Shown piece after piece: positions 9,416 through 17,682 of a stretch of 64,000 nt of DNA. The stretch covers positions 4,166,669 to 4,230,668 of the forward strand of contig NZ_KB910518.1 in NCBI RefSeq assembly GCF_000374185.1. The letters are read 5' to 3'. The notes under the pieces were generated by a model, which had not been told where the DNA came from, made no database searches, and worked only from the letters and a program-made list of their open reading frames with translations. Each line of letters opens with the position of its first letter. Positions within the stretch are counted from its first letter, which is position 1. The stretch comes from Paenibacillus sp. HW567 (GTDB lineage: Bacteria; Bacillota; Bacilli; Paenibacillales; Paenibacillaceae). The translations under genes and the position numbers were made by a program.

Positions 9416-9429
9416 TGATAACGGTTTCA
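9416..9429. promoter_or_regulatory. cre-like site upstream of the large GH3 gene
   Basis: On the minus strand TGAAACCGTTATCA differs from the CcpA consensus TGWAARCGYTWNCW at one position. It is 28 bp before the GH3 start, where bound CcpA could block transcription. Confidence 0.45.
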
Positions 9430-9975
9430 GATATCTTTTCCATCATAAAAGATTCCCCCAGGGAGCGACACCAGCACAATTGACAGAAAAATCAGTTCAC
9501 AATTAGAGATTTGGGCGGGTAGCTGCGTCTGAGGACGAAGCCCGGCAGGGGCCGCTCCAACAACGGCAGTTTTGCCTTTGTTCAGAGGCCTATCGCCCGC
9601 GGCGGCTCCAACAACGGCAGTTTTGCCTTTGTTCACGCGCCACTCGCCCACAGCGGCTTCAACAACGGCATTTCTGCCTTTGTTCACAGGCTTATCGCCC
9701 ACGGCGGCTCCAACAACGGCATTTCTGCCTTTGTTCACAGGCCTATCGCCCGCGGCGGCTCCAACAACGGCAGTTTTGCCGTTGTTCACGCGCCACTCGC
9801 CCACAGCGGCTTCAACAACGGCATTTCTGCCTTTGTTCACGGGCTTATCGCCTGCAGCGGCTTCAACAACGGCATTTCTGCCTTTGTTCACAAGCCTATC
9901 GCCCACGGCGGCTCCAACAACGGCATTTTTGCCGTTGTTGGAGCCAAATGTGACCACCCGGCCCTCACTCACCAC
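9427..9975 (-). CDS. Possible repeat protein read from the 51-bp array (doubtful)
   Basis: An open frame of 182 codons runs through the whole tandem array. It begins with GTG inside the last codons of the upstream nuclease gene (overlap 9969-9975), an arrangement that would allow coupled translation. The product would be seven and a half 17-residue repeats of the type NKGRNAVVEAAVGEWRV, ending in a short hydrophobic segment. Against it: no ribosome site is seen, the unit is a multiple of three so any frame without a stop stays open, and the opposite strand is also open. Unit differences change amino acids freely. Probably non-coding, but recorded because of the overlap. Confidence 0.2.
   Translation of the reverse strand: MVSEGRVVTFGSNNGKNAVVGAAVGDRLVNKGRNAVVEAAAGDKPVNKGRNAVVEAAVGEWRVNNGKTAVVGAAAGDRPVNKGRNAVVGAAVGDKPVNKGRNAVVEAAVGEWRVNKGKTAVVGAAAGDRPLNKGKTAVVGAAPAGLRPQTQLPAQISNCELIFLSIVLVSLPGGIFYDGKDI
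9557..9941. repeat. 51-bp tandem repeat array with internal palindromes
   Basis: Seven full 51-bp units (starting at 9557, 9608, 9659, 9710, 9761, 9812 and 9863) and a partial eighth. Each holds the imperfect inverted repeat AACAACGGCA, 4 bases, TGCCTTTGTT. In the last unit (9918-9941), and nearly in the fifth, it becomes the perfect palindrome AACAACGGCA/TGCCGTTGTT. Two half-unit types occur, one with GGCCTATCGCCCGCGGCGG, the other with GCGCCACTCGCCCACAGCGG. There are no spacers of unrelated sequence, so it is not a CRISPR array. It fills most of the gap between the GH3 gene and the nuclease gene. The rest of that gap (9430-9556) shows nothing recognisable. Confidence 0.95.
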
Positions 9976-10643
9976 AACTGGTCGTCCGAGAATGAGTGAA
10001 TCACCTCATAACGGCAGACTCTCCTGCCGCTATTCGTTGGCACAGGCCGGAGCCTGCCTTTTGCAGACAGCGCCTGCAGCGCATTTCGAACCGTCCGCAG
10101 GTTGACTCCAAGCTCCTTGACCAGATCAACGGGGCGGATTACTCCATCTCTGGAGACCGCAAGCCGGATGATCTCGCGTTCCAGACGAGTAAATGGCTCT
10201 ACCGTGTGCTTCCCGCTTAGAAACGGGGCCAATAGCGACCTCATCAGCGAAATCGTAAGCTGCGGACTGTCTTCAAGGTCATCATAAGGAATTGCTACTA
10301 CCCTAAATCCGGCAATTTGAAGAAAGGTTTCCCGGTTTAGCTCCTGCCGGTAACGACGGCGATCCATATTTTGCACATGAGGTCCATAGCCCTTCACTTC
10401 AAATGCAAACTTCACCTGTCCCGGCTTCCAGACAAGATCAACAAAATAAGGTCTCCCCCGCCAGTCCGCCACCTCATATTCAGGATGCAAATCCCGCAAA
10501 GAACCCATCATCGGCCACCATACCTGCTCCAAAAACATTCGCTCTCCGTGACCATGTCCCCGTTCCAGCCTATCCTTGCGTTCGCCCTTTCTTCGCTTCG
10601 TATGATACTCAAGCCATCCGCTATACTCTTCTTGAAATCCCAT
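9969..10643 (-). CDS. Predicted PD-(D/E)XK endonuclease fused to a winged-helix domain
   Basis: 224 aa. The N-terminal half looks like a VSR/DUF559-type nuclease fold: FVDLVWKPGQVKFAFEVKGYG (about 78-98) supplies the D...ExK metal-binding pattern, followed by helices ending in GFRVVAIPYDDLEDSP, as in restriction-endonuclease-like proteins. The C-terminal 75 residues (LEREIIRLAVSRDGVIRPVD onward) form a winged helix that should bind DNA. ATG at 10643 has AAGGGG ten bases upstream; the open frame extends 14 codons further without a better site. A 51-bp repeat array begins right after the stop. Function is unknown; a house-keeping or repeat-related nuclease is inference. Confidence 0.65.
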   Translation of the reverse strand: MGFQEEYSGWLEYHTKRRKGERKDRLERGHGHGERMFLEQVWWPMMGSLRDLHPEYEVADWRGRPYFVDLVWKPGQVKFAFEVKGYGPHVQNMDRRRYRQELNRETFLQIAGFRVVAIPYDDLEDSPQLTISLMRSLLAPFLSGKHTVEPFTRLEREIIRLAVSRDGVIRPVDLVKELGVNLRTVRNALQALSAKGRLRPVPTNSGRRVCRYEVIHSFSDDQLW

Positions 10644-10670
10644 AACAGATAATCCCCTTCCCTTAGACAC

Positions 10671-10706
10671 AAAAAAATCCCGCACCCATGTAGCATGAGT
10701 ACGGGA
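10671..10706 (-). terminator. Strong intrinsic terminator
   Basis: On the minus strand TCCCGTACTCATG pairs with CATGGGTGCGGGA over 13 bp (two wobbles), loop CTA, then seven T. It lies between the AraC gene ending at 10853 and the nuclease gene starting at 10643. It can end the AraC transcript or act as an attenuator in front of the nuclease gene. Confidence 0.85.
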
Positions 10707-10852
10707 CGTGCTTCGTCCTATTTGGGAATTAGTATAGGGTCAACGGGCAGCGGATGTCAATGAATTCCTCACCCTCCTTTTGAAACGGCGCATTAGTTTT
10801 ACGCTTATCCTGGATTGTTTGTCTCACGTAGAGGGTTCAGTCCAGCCGCGCC

Positions 10853-11743
10853 TCAACTCGTCAAAAACCTCCGTGCATCCGGCGATAGGTTGGCACCGTT
10901 CACTGTGCCGGCAGTGGCAAAAACCCCCTCCAGACCAGGCTCAAGCGGACGGTTGCGGACCTCGCTGGGAGATAACCCGTACCTGGCCTTGAACACCTTG
11001 TGAAAATAGGAATACGTGCCGAACCCGCAGCTCCCGGCGATGTTTTCCAGTCCAAGGTCGGTATAGCGAATCTGCTCCAGGGCATTCGACAACCGGATTT
11101 CCTGCGCATATTGAATAATAGTATAACCCGTCAGCTCCTTAAAAAGATGCACCGCCCGGGACACGCTAAGTCCTGCTGCCTCGGCAACATCCATTACCCG
11201 CAGCGGGCGCAGCGCATGCTCATTGATATACCGCCGCATCAGCATCACTATTTCATTAGAATGGCCCTGGTCATCCTCACGGGAGCCGGAATCCACCGGC
11301 AGACGGTCAAGCGACAAGCATAAAGCGCAAAGCAGATGACGGATCAGCTCGGAATTATCCTGCACACGCCGGTGATGCTCGATATTGAGCTGCTGCCATA
11401 AAGACAGCATGCCGGCATCCAGATGAATTTTTTGCTGAATCGGCCGGGTCTTCTCCTTCCACCATTCTTCAATCCATGAGCCTTCGCAGAGCATAAAATA
11501 ATCGCCGCTCTCAGTTTTCCCGTCCATAGCCCCCACCTCTAAATGATAAGGCTCCCCGGGGCGGTAAATCAGCAAATCACCTGGTTCAATGAGCTTCATT
11601 TTGCCGTTCACCAGCGCCTGGCAACTGCCCACCACCTGCAGCCGGAGCAGAAAAAAGGGAGGCGGCTTAAAGGAAGTTTTAAACGGAAGAGTATGAAAGG
11701 AATACGCGCAGGCATGCAGCCTCAAGTCCAAGCTTATCACCAT
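10853..11743 (-). CDS. AraC-family transcriptional regulator (cupin + HTH)
   Basis: 296 aa. The N-terminal part has the sugar-binding cupin pattern, with LIEPGDLLIYRPGEPYHLEV near residues 50-70. The C-terminal 100 residues hold two helix-turn-helices (LRVMDVAEAAGLSVSRAVHL and LGLENIAGSCGFGTYSYFHK), ending in FKARYGLSPSEVR. It is divergent from the MFS gene at 11865, separated by 121 bp with TATAAT-like boxes in both directions, so it probably regulates that transporter in response to a sugar. ATG at 11743 has only a weak upstream ribosome site; a later start is possible. Confidence 0.85.
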   Translation of the reverse strand: MVISLDLRLHACAYSFHTLPFKTSFKPPPFFLLRLQVVGSCQALVNGKMKLIEPGDLLIYRPGEPYHLEVGAMDGKTESGDYFMLCEGSWIEEWWKEKTRPIQQKIHLDAGMLSLWQQLNIEHHRRVQDNSELIRHLLCALCLSLDRLPVDSGSREDDQGHSNEIVMLMRRYINEHALRPLRVMDVAEAAGLSVSRAVHLFKELTGYTIIQYAQEIRLSNALEQIRYTDLGLENIAGSCGFGTYSYFHKVFKARYGLSPSEVRNRPLEPGLEGVFATAGTVNGANLSPDARRFLTS

Positions 11744-11864
11744 CCAGCCAAATAGTAGAGGTATTCAAGCAGATAAAATATTCTGTAAACACCGATATTT
11801 AACTATACTATAATCAAATAAAAGATATAGCTGCAAGCTGTACCTGAAGGAGCTTCTCACGTTT

Positions 11865-13082
11865 ATGTTGAATCGAACCCGCAATCTTCTACTGATTCCA
11901 AGCTATTCCGTCTTTATGATTTGCATGCTGCTGCAGGGTATGGCGATCTCCATTAGCGCACCTTTTTTAGCAGTGTATTTCACCACAAAGCTGGGTGTCT
12001 CCGCCGGAACATTTGGCATCTTCACCGCAGTGACTATTGTAAGCGGCGTCTGGCTCAGTATGGCGATTGCCAAGCGCTCCGACAGCGGTCTGAACCGCAA
12101 AAAATTAATGGTTGCCTCCATGCTTTTTAATGCGCTGGCTTTTGCCGGTTACCTGTTTATTCATGATTTTTATTGGCTGCTGCTTTATATGACCGTATTC
12201 ACAGCCATCGGTGCTCCGGCTATGCCGCAGCTTTTTGCCAGTGCGCGTGAGGCAGTCAATGCCAGCCGGTCCGCCGATCATGCCTTTGCCAATTCATTTC
12301 TTCGCTCGATGTTTTCCTTAGGTTTTATTGCCGGTCCGCTGGTCGGCTCAGTTCTTATTGCCCATTTCGGGTTTCAGGGCATCTTCATGAGCACCACGCT
12401 GGTCTTTCTTCTAAATGCCCTTTTGATGCTTAGCTTTATAAAAAACCCTGCCGCCGTTCAGCAGCAAACAGCCAGCAGCCCGCGCCAGCCGGTCAAGCTG
12501 CATCAGAGCACCGGGGTGCTTGTCCCTTTTCTGGTGCTGACGCTGTTATACTCCGGGCACTGGATGAACAATTTAAATATTTCGCTGTTCATCACCAACA
12601 CTCTCGGAGGCAACACACAGGATGTTGCCACATTATCCAGTATATGTGCATTGCTTGAGATTCCGTTGATGCTTGTATTGGGGCTGTTATCCGCCAAATA
12701 TTCCGCCCGCCTGCTTATGATCTGGGGAATCGCGCTGGGAAGCGTCTATTACATAGTAGTACTTTCCTCAGCAGCTCTATGGCAGATTATCGCCGGGCAG
12801 GTGCTGCTGGCCTTTTTTGTAGCCGTCATTTCTGCGATCGGTATCAGTTATATTCAGGATTTGCTGCCGGAAATGCCCGGATACGCTTCAACGCTATATT
12901 CTAACTCGACCACCATCGGACGGCTGGCAGGCAGCCTGCTGGGAGGGGCAGCGGCACAGTGGTTCGGATACCGTAACGCCTATTGGGGCTGCCTGCTGCT
13001 GATTGTTGTCGCTCTGGGTTTGCTGGCAATCCCCCGGCGTTCACCCGCAGAACAGGCAGGCCACTCTGCCAGCATCACATAA
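11865..13082 (+). CDS. MFS transporter, sugar efflux (SET) type
   Basis: 405 aa with twelve predicted membrane helices in two halves. The loop after helix 2-3 (SMAIAKRSDSGLNRKKLM) is the MFS motif region, and the sequence resembles the sugar efflux transporter SET family (SetA-like), which exports sugars and sugar analogues by proton antiport. Start: ATG at 11865 with GAAGGAG 12 bases before it, slightly far. TATACT/TATAAT boxes at 11804-11814 suggest the promoter. It is divergent from the AraC regulator at 10853 and ends at a bidirectional terminator. Drug efflux is a possible alternative. Confidence 0.82.
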   Translation: MLNRTRNLLLIPSYSVFMICMLLQGMAISISAPFLAVYFTTKLGVSAGTFGIFTAVTIVSGVWLSMAIAKRSDSGLNRKKLMVASMLFNALAFAGYLFIHDFYWLLLYMTVFTAIGAPAMPQLFASAREAVNASRSADHAFANSFLRSMFSLGFIAGPLVGSVLIAHFGFQGIFMSTTLVFLLNALLMLSFIKNPAAVQQQTASSPRQPVKLHQSTGVLVPFLVLTLLYSGHWMNNLNISLFITNTLGGNTQDVATLSSICALLEIPLMLVLGLLSAKYSARLLMIWGIALGSVYYIVVLSSAALWQIIAGQVLLAFFVAVISAIGISYIQDLLPEMPGYASTLYSNSTTIGRLAGSLLGGAAAQWFGYRNAYWGCLLLIVVALGLLAIPRRSPAEQAGHSASIT

Positions 13083-13112
13083 CAGCGGAGATTTGCAATG
13101 AAATCATGGGTA

Positions 13113-13163
13113 AAAAAAACAAGCGTCCGTTATCGGAAAAGCCGGATGGACGCTTGTTTTTTG
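13113..13163. terminator. Bidirectional intrinsic terminator
   Basis: AAACAAGCGTCC pairs with GGACGCTTGTTT, with an A-run before and a T-run after, so it works on both strands between the convergent MFS gene and the membrane protein gene at 13170. Confidence 0.9.
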
Positions 13164-13169
13164 ACTTGC

Positions 13170-13667
13170 TTACATAATGAACTCTGCCAAACTCTCACTG
13201 GATATTTCAAAAACAACAAGGCTGATAATGATTAAATTGATAATCACTACAACAAGGAAGCCCATTGCTGCGTCTTTCCTAATAAACAATCTGGTGATCA
13301 GAAACCCTATGGATATCCCTCCGCCAATCAAATTTATCGGCAACAAAATAAGAGGCGCCATTCCCACCCCATAAAGGGGACTCCATACTACTCCAAGGAT
13401 ATATAATACAACCATGGCAATAAGCTGGCCCCCCGGCCACGTCATGATTACAGTACTGATTCTGCCTGAACTCTCTAACAACAATCCCAGAGTTATTCCA
13501 ATCCCAATTAACAAAATAACAAACATAATCGAAACACTTACAGGCACATTAGAATGGCTGAATATCTCCCCATCAAATTTTTTAAAAACGGCAAGGCCTA
13601 CTCCATAGCAAATTATGCAAAGAATAATAAGAATACCGCCTAAAATAACCTTATCTAATCGTTTCAT
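13170..13667 (-). CDS. Membrane protein of unknown function
   Basis: 165 aa, almost entirely hydrophobic, with five predicted membrane helices (about 7-27, 45-65, 80-95, 103-125 and 135-155) and short basic loops (RRLFIRKD type). No family is recognised. GGGAAG lies four bases before the ATG at 13667, a weak ribosome site. Base composition is more AT-rich than its neighbours, which may point to a separate origin. It shares a terminator with the MFS gene. The 277 bp upstream (13668-13944) contain only the terminator of the next gene; no clear promoter is seen. Confidence 0.7.
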   Translation of the reverse strand: MKRLDKVILGGILIILCIICYGVGLAVFKKFDGEIFSHSNVPVSVSIMFVILLIGIGITLGLLLESSGRISTVIMTWPGGQLIAMVVLYILGVVWSPLYGVGMAPLILLPINLIGGGISIGFLITRLFIRKDAAMGFLVVVIINLIIISLVVFEISSESLAEFIM

Positions 13668-13835
13668 ACTACTTCCCTACTTTCAGAGCCTTCTCAATAA
13701 CAGCCTTGGACAACCAGTATATTCCAAGTATATCATCGGCTGAATTATTGAATGAGTGAATAGCTCCTTATACCAGGGACTCGCCTGGATTCCGATCACT
13801 GAGGAAATCTGGGAATGGGAAATTGCCTGAAATGG

Positions 13836-13864
13836 CGAAAAGACCGCTGCCTTCCGGCAGCGGC
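13836..13864 (-). terminator. Intrinsic terminator after the membrane AraC gene
   Basis: On the minus strand GGCCGCTGCC pairs with GGCAGCGGTC around a GGAA tetraloop, followed by TTTT. It lies about 80 bases past the stop codon at 13945. Confidence 0.8.
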
Positions 13865-13944
13865 CAAACCATTCTTTGCATATATGGAGCAGCGGTGAGC
13901 TGCCCTATTCCAGCAAATGCAGCGTTCGCACAGTTCTCAGTGCT

Positions 13945-16191
13945 CTATTCGCTCTCCTCCGGCTCTCCCGGATTCAGCTTCAGCTTGCGGTAATCGCCCG
14001 GCGTGACCCCGACTACCCGCTTGAATACCCGCCCGAAGGTGATGGAGTTGGCATAACCGAGCTGCTGCGCGATATCCTGCAGATTATCGCTGGTTGTTGC
14101 AAGCAGATATTCCGCCCGCTGCATCCGCAGTTGGGTCAGGAAATCCACGAACTTCATATCAAATTCCTCTTTGAAGAGATGGCTGGCATATTTGCCCGAA
14201 ATCTGGAACCGGTCGCTTAGATGCTTGAGCGACAAATCAGGGTTGGCAAAATTTTCTTCAATATATATCTTCATCTCGCTGATCATCGCGCGGTAGCTTT
14301 TGGACTCATTGACGGACACATAAATCCGGTAAATTTCCGCGAGCCATTTCAGCATGACGGCTTGCACCTGCGTCAAAGTCGCTTCCGCTTCGATCTCGCT
14401 GTAATAGCCCCGCAGGCTCGGCTCGCTGAAGATTCTCTTCAGGCTGTCCGACAGTTGTCCCAGCTCACGGTCCAGCATCTGAATCAGGGTGTGGAGCATC
14501 ATGTGAATCTCCTCATCCTTCACCTGATCCTCGCTGAACCAGAGGAACAGCTCGTCCAGCCTCCGCCGCCAGTTCTCGTCCGCAATACGGAATTCCCGCA
14601 CAATTTCACCGAGCATTTGCAGATATTTGTAGGACTGCAGCGAGGCTCTGTCCGGCAGGCTGTCGCTCAGCACAACCATGCCTCTGCCCAGCGACAGCTT
14701 ATGCTGCAGGGCCATATCCGCCGCCGAGCGGGATTCAGGAACAGCTTCCAGCCCGTCAACAACCGGTCCTACGCCAATAGCCAGCGACAATCCCAGATTG
14801 TCACTGACCCACCTCAAGCAGCGCTCCGCCAATATGCGAAGAGCTTGCTTGTTCGCGCTGAGGCTCTCTCCAGAGCTGACAATCAGTCCGATCCGGTTGC
14901 CGCTCACCCATTCCGCCCAGCCCTGAAGACCCTCCTCACCCGCCAGCTCCTGGAACAAATTCATAAGCGTCAGCTTGAGCAGATTCTGATCCTTCGTCGG
15001 ATATTTCCTGCGGAATTCCTCGTAGTGGTTAATTTCGGCTGCAATATAGGCAAATTGCACCGAATCCCCGGTGAACGGAGTGAAGCGCTCCGGCCTGTCC
15101 GCAAGAGAGGTGATTCTTTCCCCTTCCAGAAGATCCAGGAACAACTGGCGGCGCTGCACCAGCAGATTCTCATCATACTGCTTTTGATAATCCATGGTTT
15201 GATTAATCAGGGTTTCGAGCGCCTGGTCGATCAGGACAAGCTCATTCCTTGAGGTGACATCCAGGCTCTCCTCACGGAACTGCAGCGCCTGAATCCGGTT
15301 CATCATCGCTTTGATCGGCCGGTAATTTTTGCGGGTGATGTACAGGATGTACAATGTGCCCAGAATCACGGTCAGAATCCCGATAATAATCCAGATATAA
15401 GAAACCACGGACATCCAGGCGAACAGCTCACCCGCACGGATGCCGCTCTCGAAGGTCCAGCCCACATTGTTAACACGGATACGGGTGAGCACACTTCCCT
15501 GCGGAATTTCCTGCTCCCCGTGAGCCGCATAGACCAGTTCTCCCTGATCATTAACCACCTGCATGAAGGAAACCTGACCGCTCGTCATGTCAGCAATCAT
15601 CCGTTCGATCCGGTACATGCTGAGATTGACCACAATCATCCCCTCGGAGCCGAACGGCAGCGGCAGCCGCTTATACATGCTGATCACTCGTGAGGTCGGG
15701 TCGGAGCTGAACATCCGGAGCCTGCGGACCTCACTCCATTGTCCTGTATCTGTCCCGGTCAGCGCCTGCTTGAGATAATCCCGGTCGGCAAAACTATCGC
15801 TGTCCATAAGTCCGTTCAGAGTCAGCACCTTCCCATCGAGCTTGCGGTAGATGTAGATGGAGTCAATCAACTGATTGCGGTACAGAATCCCCCTCATATC
15901 CTTCACCGTGCTGTACAGCTTGGTACGGTCGCCCCGGTCGCTCAGCCCGCTTAGATAATCACTGTAATCATGATTGGTCTCCATCTCCTGCAGCACAGCC
16001 AGCTCCACTTCACTCAGGGCATTCTGCACGGAATCCACCACAAAGCCGGTAGAGATCCGGTTGGCCTTATTGGTCTCACTGCGCGACAGCTCGCCTACAA
16101 TGAGAAAGGAGAGAAAGATGAGAATCGACACAGTCAGCAGAAAAATAGGAAAGTAGGACAACATCATTCTGCTGGACCAATTCCGCTTCAT
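13945..16191 (-). CDS. Membrane-anchored AraC-family regulator (YesS-like)
   Basis: 748 aa. Two membrane helices (about 10-32 and 268-290) flank a sensor domain of about 240 residues that should lie outside the cell. After a HAMP-like linker comes a cytoplasmic region of about 330 residues, then a C-terminal double helix-turn-helix (LSLKHLSDRFQISGKYASHL and DNLQDIAQQLGYANSITFGR) ending VVGVTPGDYRK. This architecture is typical of Paenibacillus regulators placed beside LplB/LplC sugar transporters. GGGGGAG lies five bases before the start. It sits behind the import operon 17683-22928 and the MFS gene on the same strand, and is the best candidate for their regulator. Confidence 0.9.
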   Translation of the reverse strand: MKRNWSSRMMLSYFPIFLLTVSILIFLSFLIVGELSRSETNKANRISTGFVVDSVQNALSEVELAVLQEMETNHDYSDYLSGLSDRGDRTKLYSTVKDMRGILYRNQLIDSIYIYRKLDGKVLTLNGLMDSDSFADRDYLKQALTGTDTGQWSEVRRLRMFSSDPTSRVISMYKRLPLPFGSEGMIVVNLSMYRIERMIADMTSGQVSFMQVVNDQGELVYAAHGEQEIPQGSVLTRIRVNNVGWTFESGIRAGELFAWMSVVSYIWIIIGILTVILGTLYILYITRKNYRPIKAMMNRIQALQFREESLDVTSRNELVLIDQALETLINQTMDYQKQYDENLLVQRRQLFLDLLEGERITSLADRPERFTPFTGDSVQFAYIAAEINHYEEFRRKYPTKDQNLLKLTLMNLFQELAGEEGLQGWAEWVSGNRIGLIVSSGESLSANKQALRILAERCLRWVSDNLGLSLAIGVGPVVDGLEAVPESRSAADMALQHKLSLGRGMVVLSDSLPDRASLQSYKYLQMLGEIVREFRIADENWRRRLDELFLWFSEDQVKDEEIHMMLHTLIQMLDRELGQLSDSLKRIFSEPSLRGYYSEIEAEATLTQVQAVMLKWLAEIYRIYVSVNESKSYRAMISEMKIYIEENFANPDLSLKHLSDRFQISGKYASHLFKEEFDMKFVDFLTQLRMQRAEYLLATTSDNLQDIAQQLGYANSITFGRVFKRVVGVTPGDYRKLKLNPGEPEESE

Positions 16192-16236
16192 ATGAACTCC
16201 CCCACCCTCTTGACTTGAACCCGCGACCTGCCCCTA

Positions 16237-16374
16237 GACTTTGTTAAATAAGCCGTTATGGGTCTGGTCGTAACTGCGGGGAATGTTTGGACTTCCGGCC
16301 GCTGACGCTCCGTAAGTATCCAAACCTCCCCTCCATCACTTCCGTCCTTTTATCTTAAGTCAGCTTATAAAGTC
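16237..16374 (+). repeat. Dispersed element, short copy A
   Basis: The core (about 16260-16352) contains TAACTGCGGGGAATGTTTGG and, 30 bases on, AAGTATCCAAACCTCCCC, which pair as an imperfect stem. The ends carry inverted repeats: GACTTTGTTAAATAAGC on the left and GCTTATAAAGTC on the right. The right end overlaps the stop codon of the MFS gene at 16373. Copies B, C and D lie at 28588, 34853 and 59015 in the same orientation. Confidence 0.85.
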
Positions 16375-17557
16375 ACAACCTCGGAGACAACTTCGCAATT
16401 CTGTTTATCCAATATAACATGCCGGCTCCGATTAGTGCACTGACCGTGCAGGCAAGATACATCACCTGCGCGCCGCCCGCATGATACAAATAGCCGTTCA
16501 GCAGATTGCCCACGATGCCCCCAAGGCCGGAGAATACCATATTAAATATGCTTTGACCGGTCGCCTGCATTTTTTTGCCGGAAGCGTTGGCGACATACTC
16601 TACCGCAGCCACATAGAACAGGCCGAAGGACAGGCCGTGCAGCACCTGAACCCCGACCATCACTGCCGGAACCGGAAACAGCCATTGAATGCCCCACCGC
16701 ATCGCATAGAAAAAGGCCGCCAGCAGCAGCGTGCGTTCATGGCCGATTCTGCGGAGAATTCTGGCCGCCAGCAGCATGGAAGGGATATTGGTCAAGGAGG
16801 CCAGCAGCAGGGCGGTCCCTACCAGAGAATAGCTGCCCCCGGCATCCTGAAAGGCAAGCACGAAGAAGGAATTATATGCCGTAAGCGTCTGATTCACGAA
16901 AAAACAGGCAACGAGAAACATCACGAACATGCGGTTGCCCAGCAGCTCCTTGAAGCCCTGTGACAAAGAGAGCGCGGCAGCATTCCGCTCCGTGCTGCGG
17001 GACAAGCTGAGTACTGTCGCAGCTCCTGCAAGGCTAAGCGCCAGAAAAGGAATCCACAGCTCAGTAATTCCGAAGCCCGACAGATAGAAGCCGCCGGCAT
17101 AACCTCCAAGCGCTGTCCCCAGGCTGCCCAGACTGCGGATGGTTCCATAGGAGGTGCGGCCCTTCCGCGCCGCAGAGACCGCATAGGAATCGGCAATCGG
17201 GCTTTGAGTGGCCTGGAAAACAATGGAGACGATATACACCACCACAATCACAATGAACAATTTCAAGCTGTACAAATAAGAAAGGATTGCGGGTATGGAG
17301 ATGCTCAGAATAAGCACCAGCTTCGTCTGACGGTACCGGTCCACTAGTAGCCCCCATACCGGCTGTACCAGAATGGACAGCAGCGTGCCAACTGACATCA
17401 GCACTCCCACAATATCTGCCCCAAGACCCTGGTGAACAAACAAGGTAGTCAAATAAGGATTGAACAGTCCACCCGCCAAACCTGTGATCAAATATAGCAA
17501 GCGGAGCTTCAGCAGCTCCATTTTGGCTTGTATGGGTATTATCGCCGCATTTTCCAT
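16373..17557 (-). CDS. MFS transporter
   Basis: 394 aa, twelve predicted helices. It begins LRLLYLITGLAGGLFNPYLT and has LVDRYRQTK after helix 2, the MFS A-type loop, which fits the MFS_1-like group with oligosaccharide and aromatic-acid carriers. ATG at 17557 follows AAGGAAGA with seven-base spacing; the frame extends 30 codons upstream without a better site. It lies between the import operon and its presumed AraC regulator, behind a terminator, so it is probably a separate unit. Substrate unknown; a sugar is plausible from the context. Its stop codon falls in the end of dispersed element A. Confidence 0.8.
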   Translation of the reverse strand: MENAAIIPIQAKMELLKLRLLYLITGLAGGLFNPYLTTLFVHQGLGADIVGVLMSVGTLLSILVQPVWGLLVDRYRQTKLVLILSISIPAILSYLYSLKLFIVIVVVYIVSIVFQATQSPIADSYAVSAARKGRTSYGTIRSLGSLGTALGGYAGGFYLSGFGITELWIPFLALSLAGAATVLSLSRSTERNAAALSLSQGFKELLGNRMFVMFLVACFFVNQTLTAYNSFFVLAFQDAGGSYSLVGTALLLASLTNIPSMLLAARILRRIGHERTLLLAAFFYAMRWGIQWLFPVPAVMVGVQVLHGLSFGLFYVAAVEYVANASGKKMQATGQSIFNMVFSGLGGIVGNLLNGYLYHAGGAQVMYLACTVSALIGAGMLYWINRIAKLSPRL

Positions 17558-17591
17558 GTTGCATTCTTCCTTCATCACAAGATAGTCACCT

Positions 17592-17641
17592 AAAAAGATA
17601 GACCCCGCCACAACAGGCTTGAGGTCTATCTCAGGCGGCTT
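17592..17641 (-). terminator. Intrinsic terminator after the sugar import operon
   Basis: On the minus strand AGATAGACC pairs with GGTCTATCT across about 20 bases containing further G/C pairing, followed by TTTTTA. It lies 42 bases past the stop of the gene at 17683. Confidence 0.85.
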
Positions 17642-17682
17642 TTTCAAGCAAGCTCAGGCCATCCGTTGCCTGCTCCTCCGTG

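Noticed and set aside
9557..9941. CRISPR array
   Set aside because: Units are contiguous 51-bp copies without variable spacers, and no cas genes are present.
9918..9941. Terminator for the nuclease gene
   Set aside because: The palindrome has an A/T loop but no T-run follows on either strand, and it is part of the tandem array.
14221..15252. Open frame of 343 codons opposite the membrane AraC gene
   Set aside because: Shadow of a gene with clear membrane helices and HTH domains.
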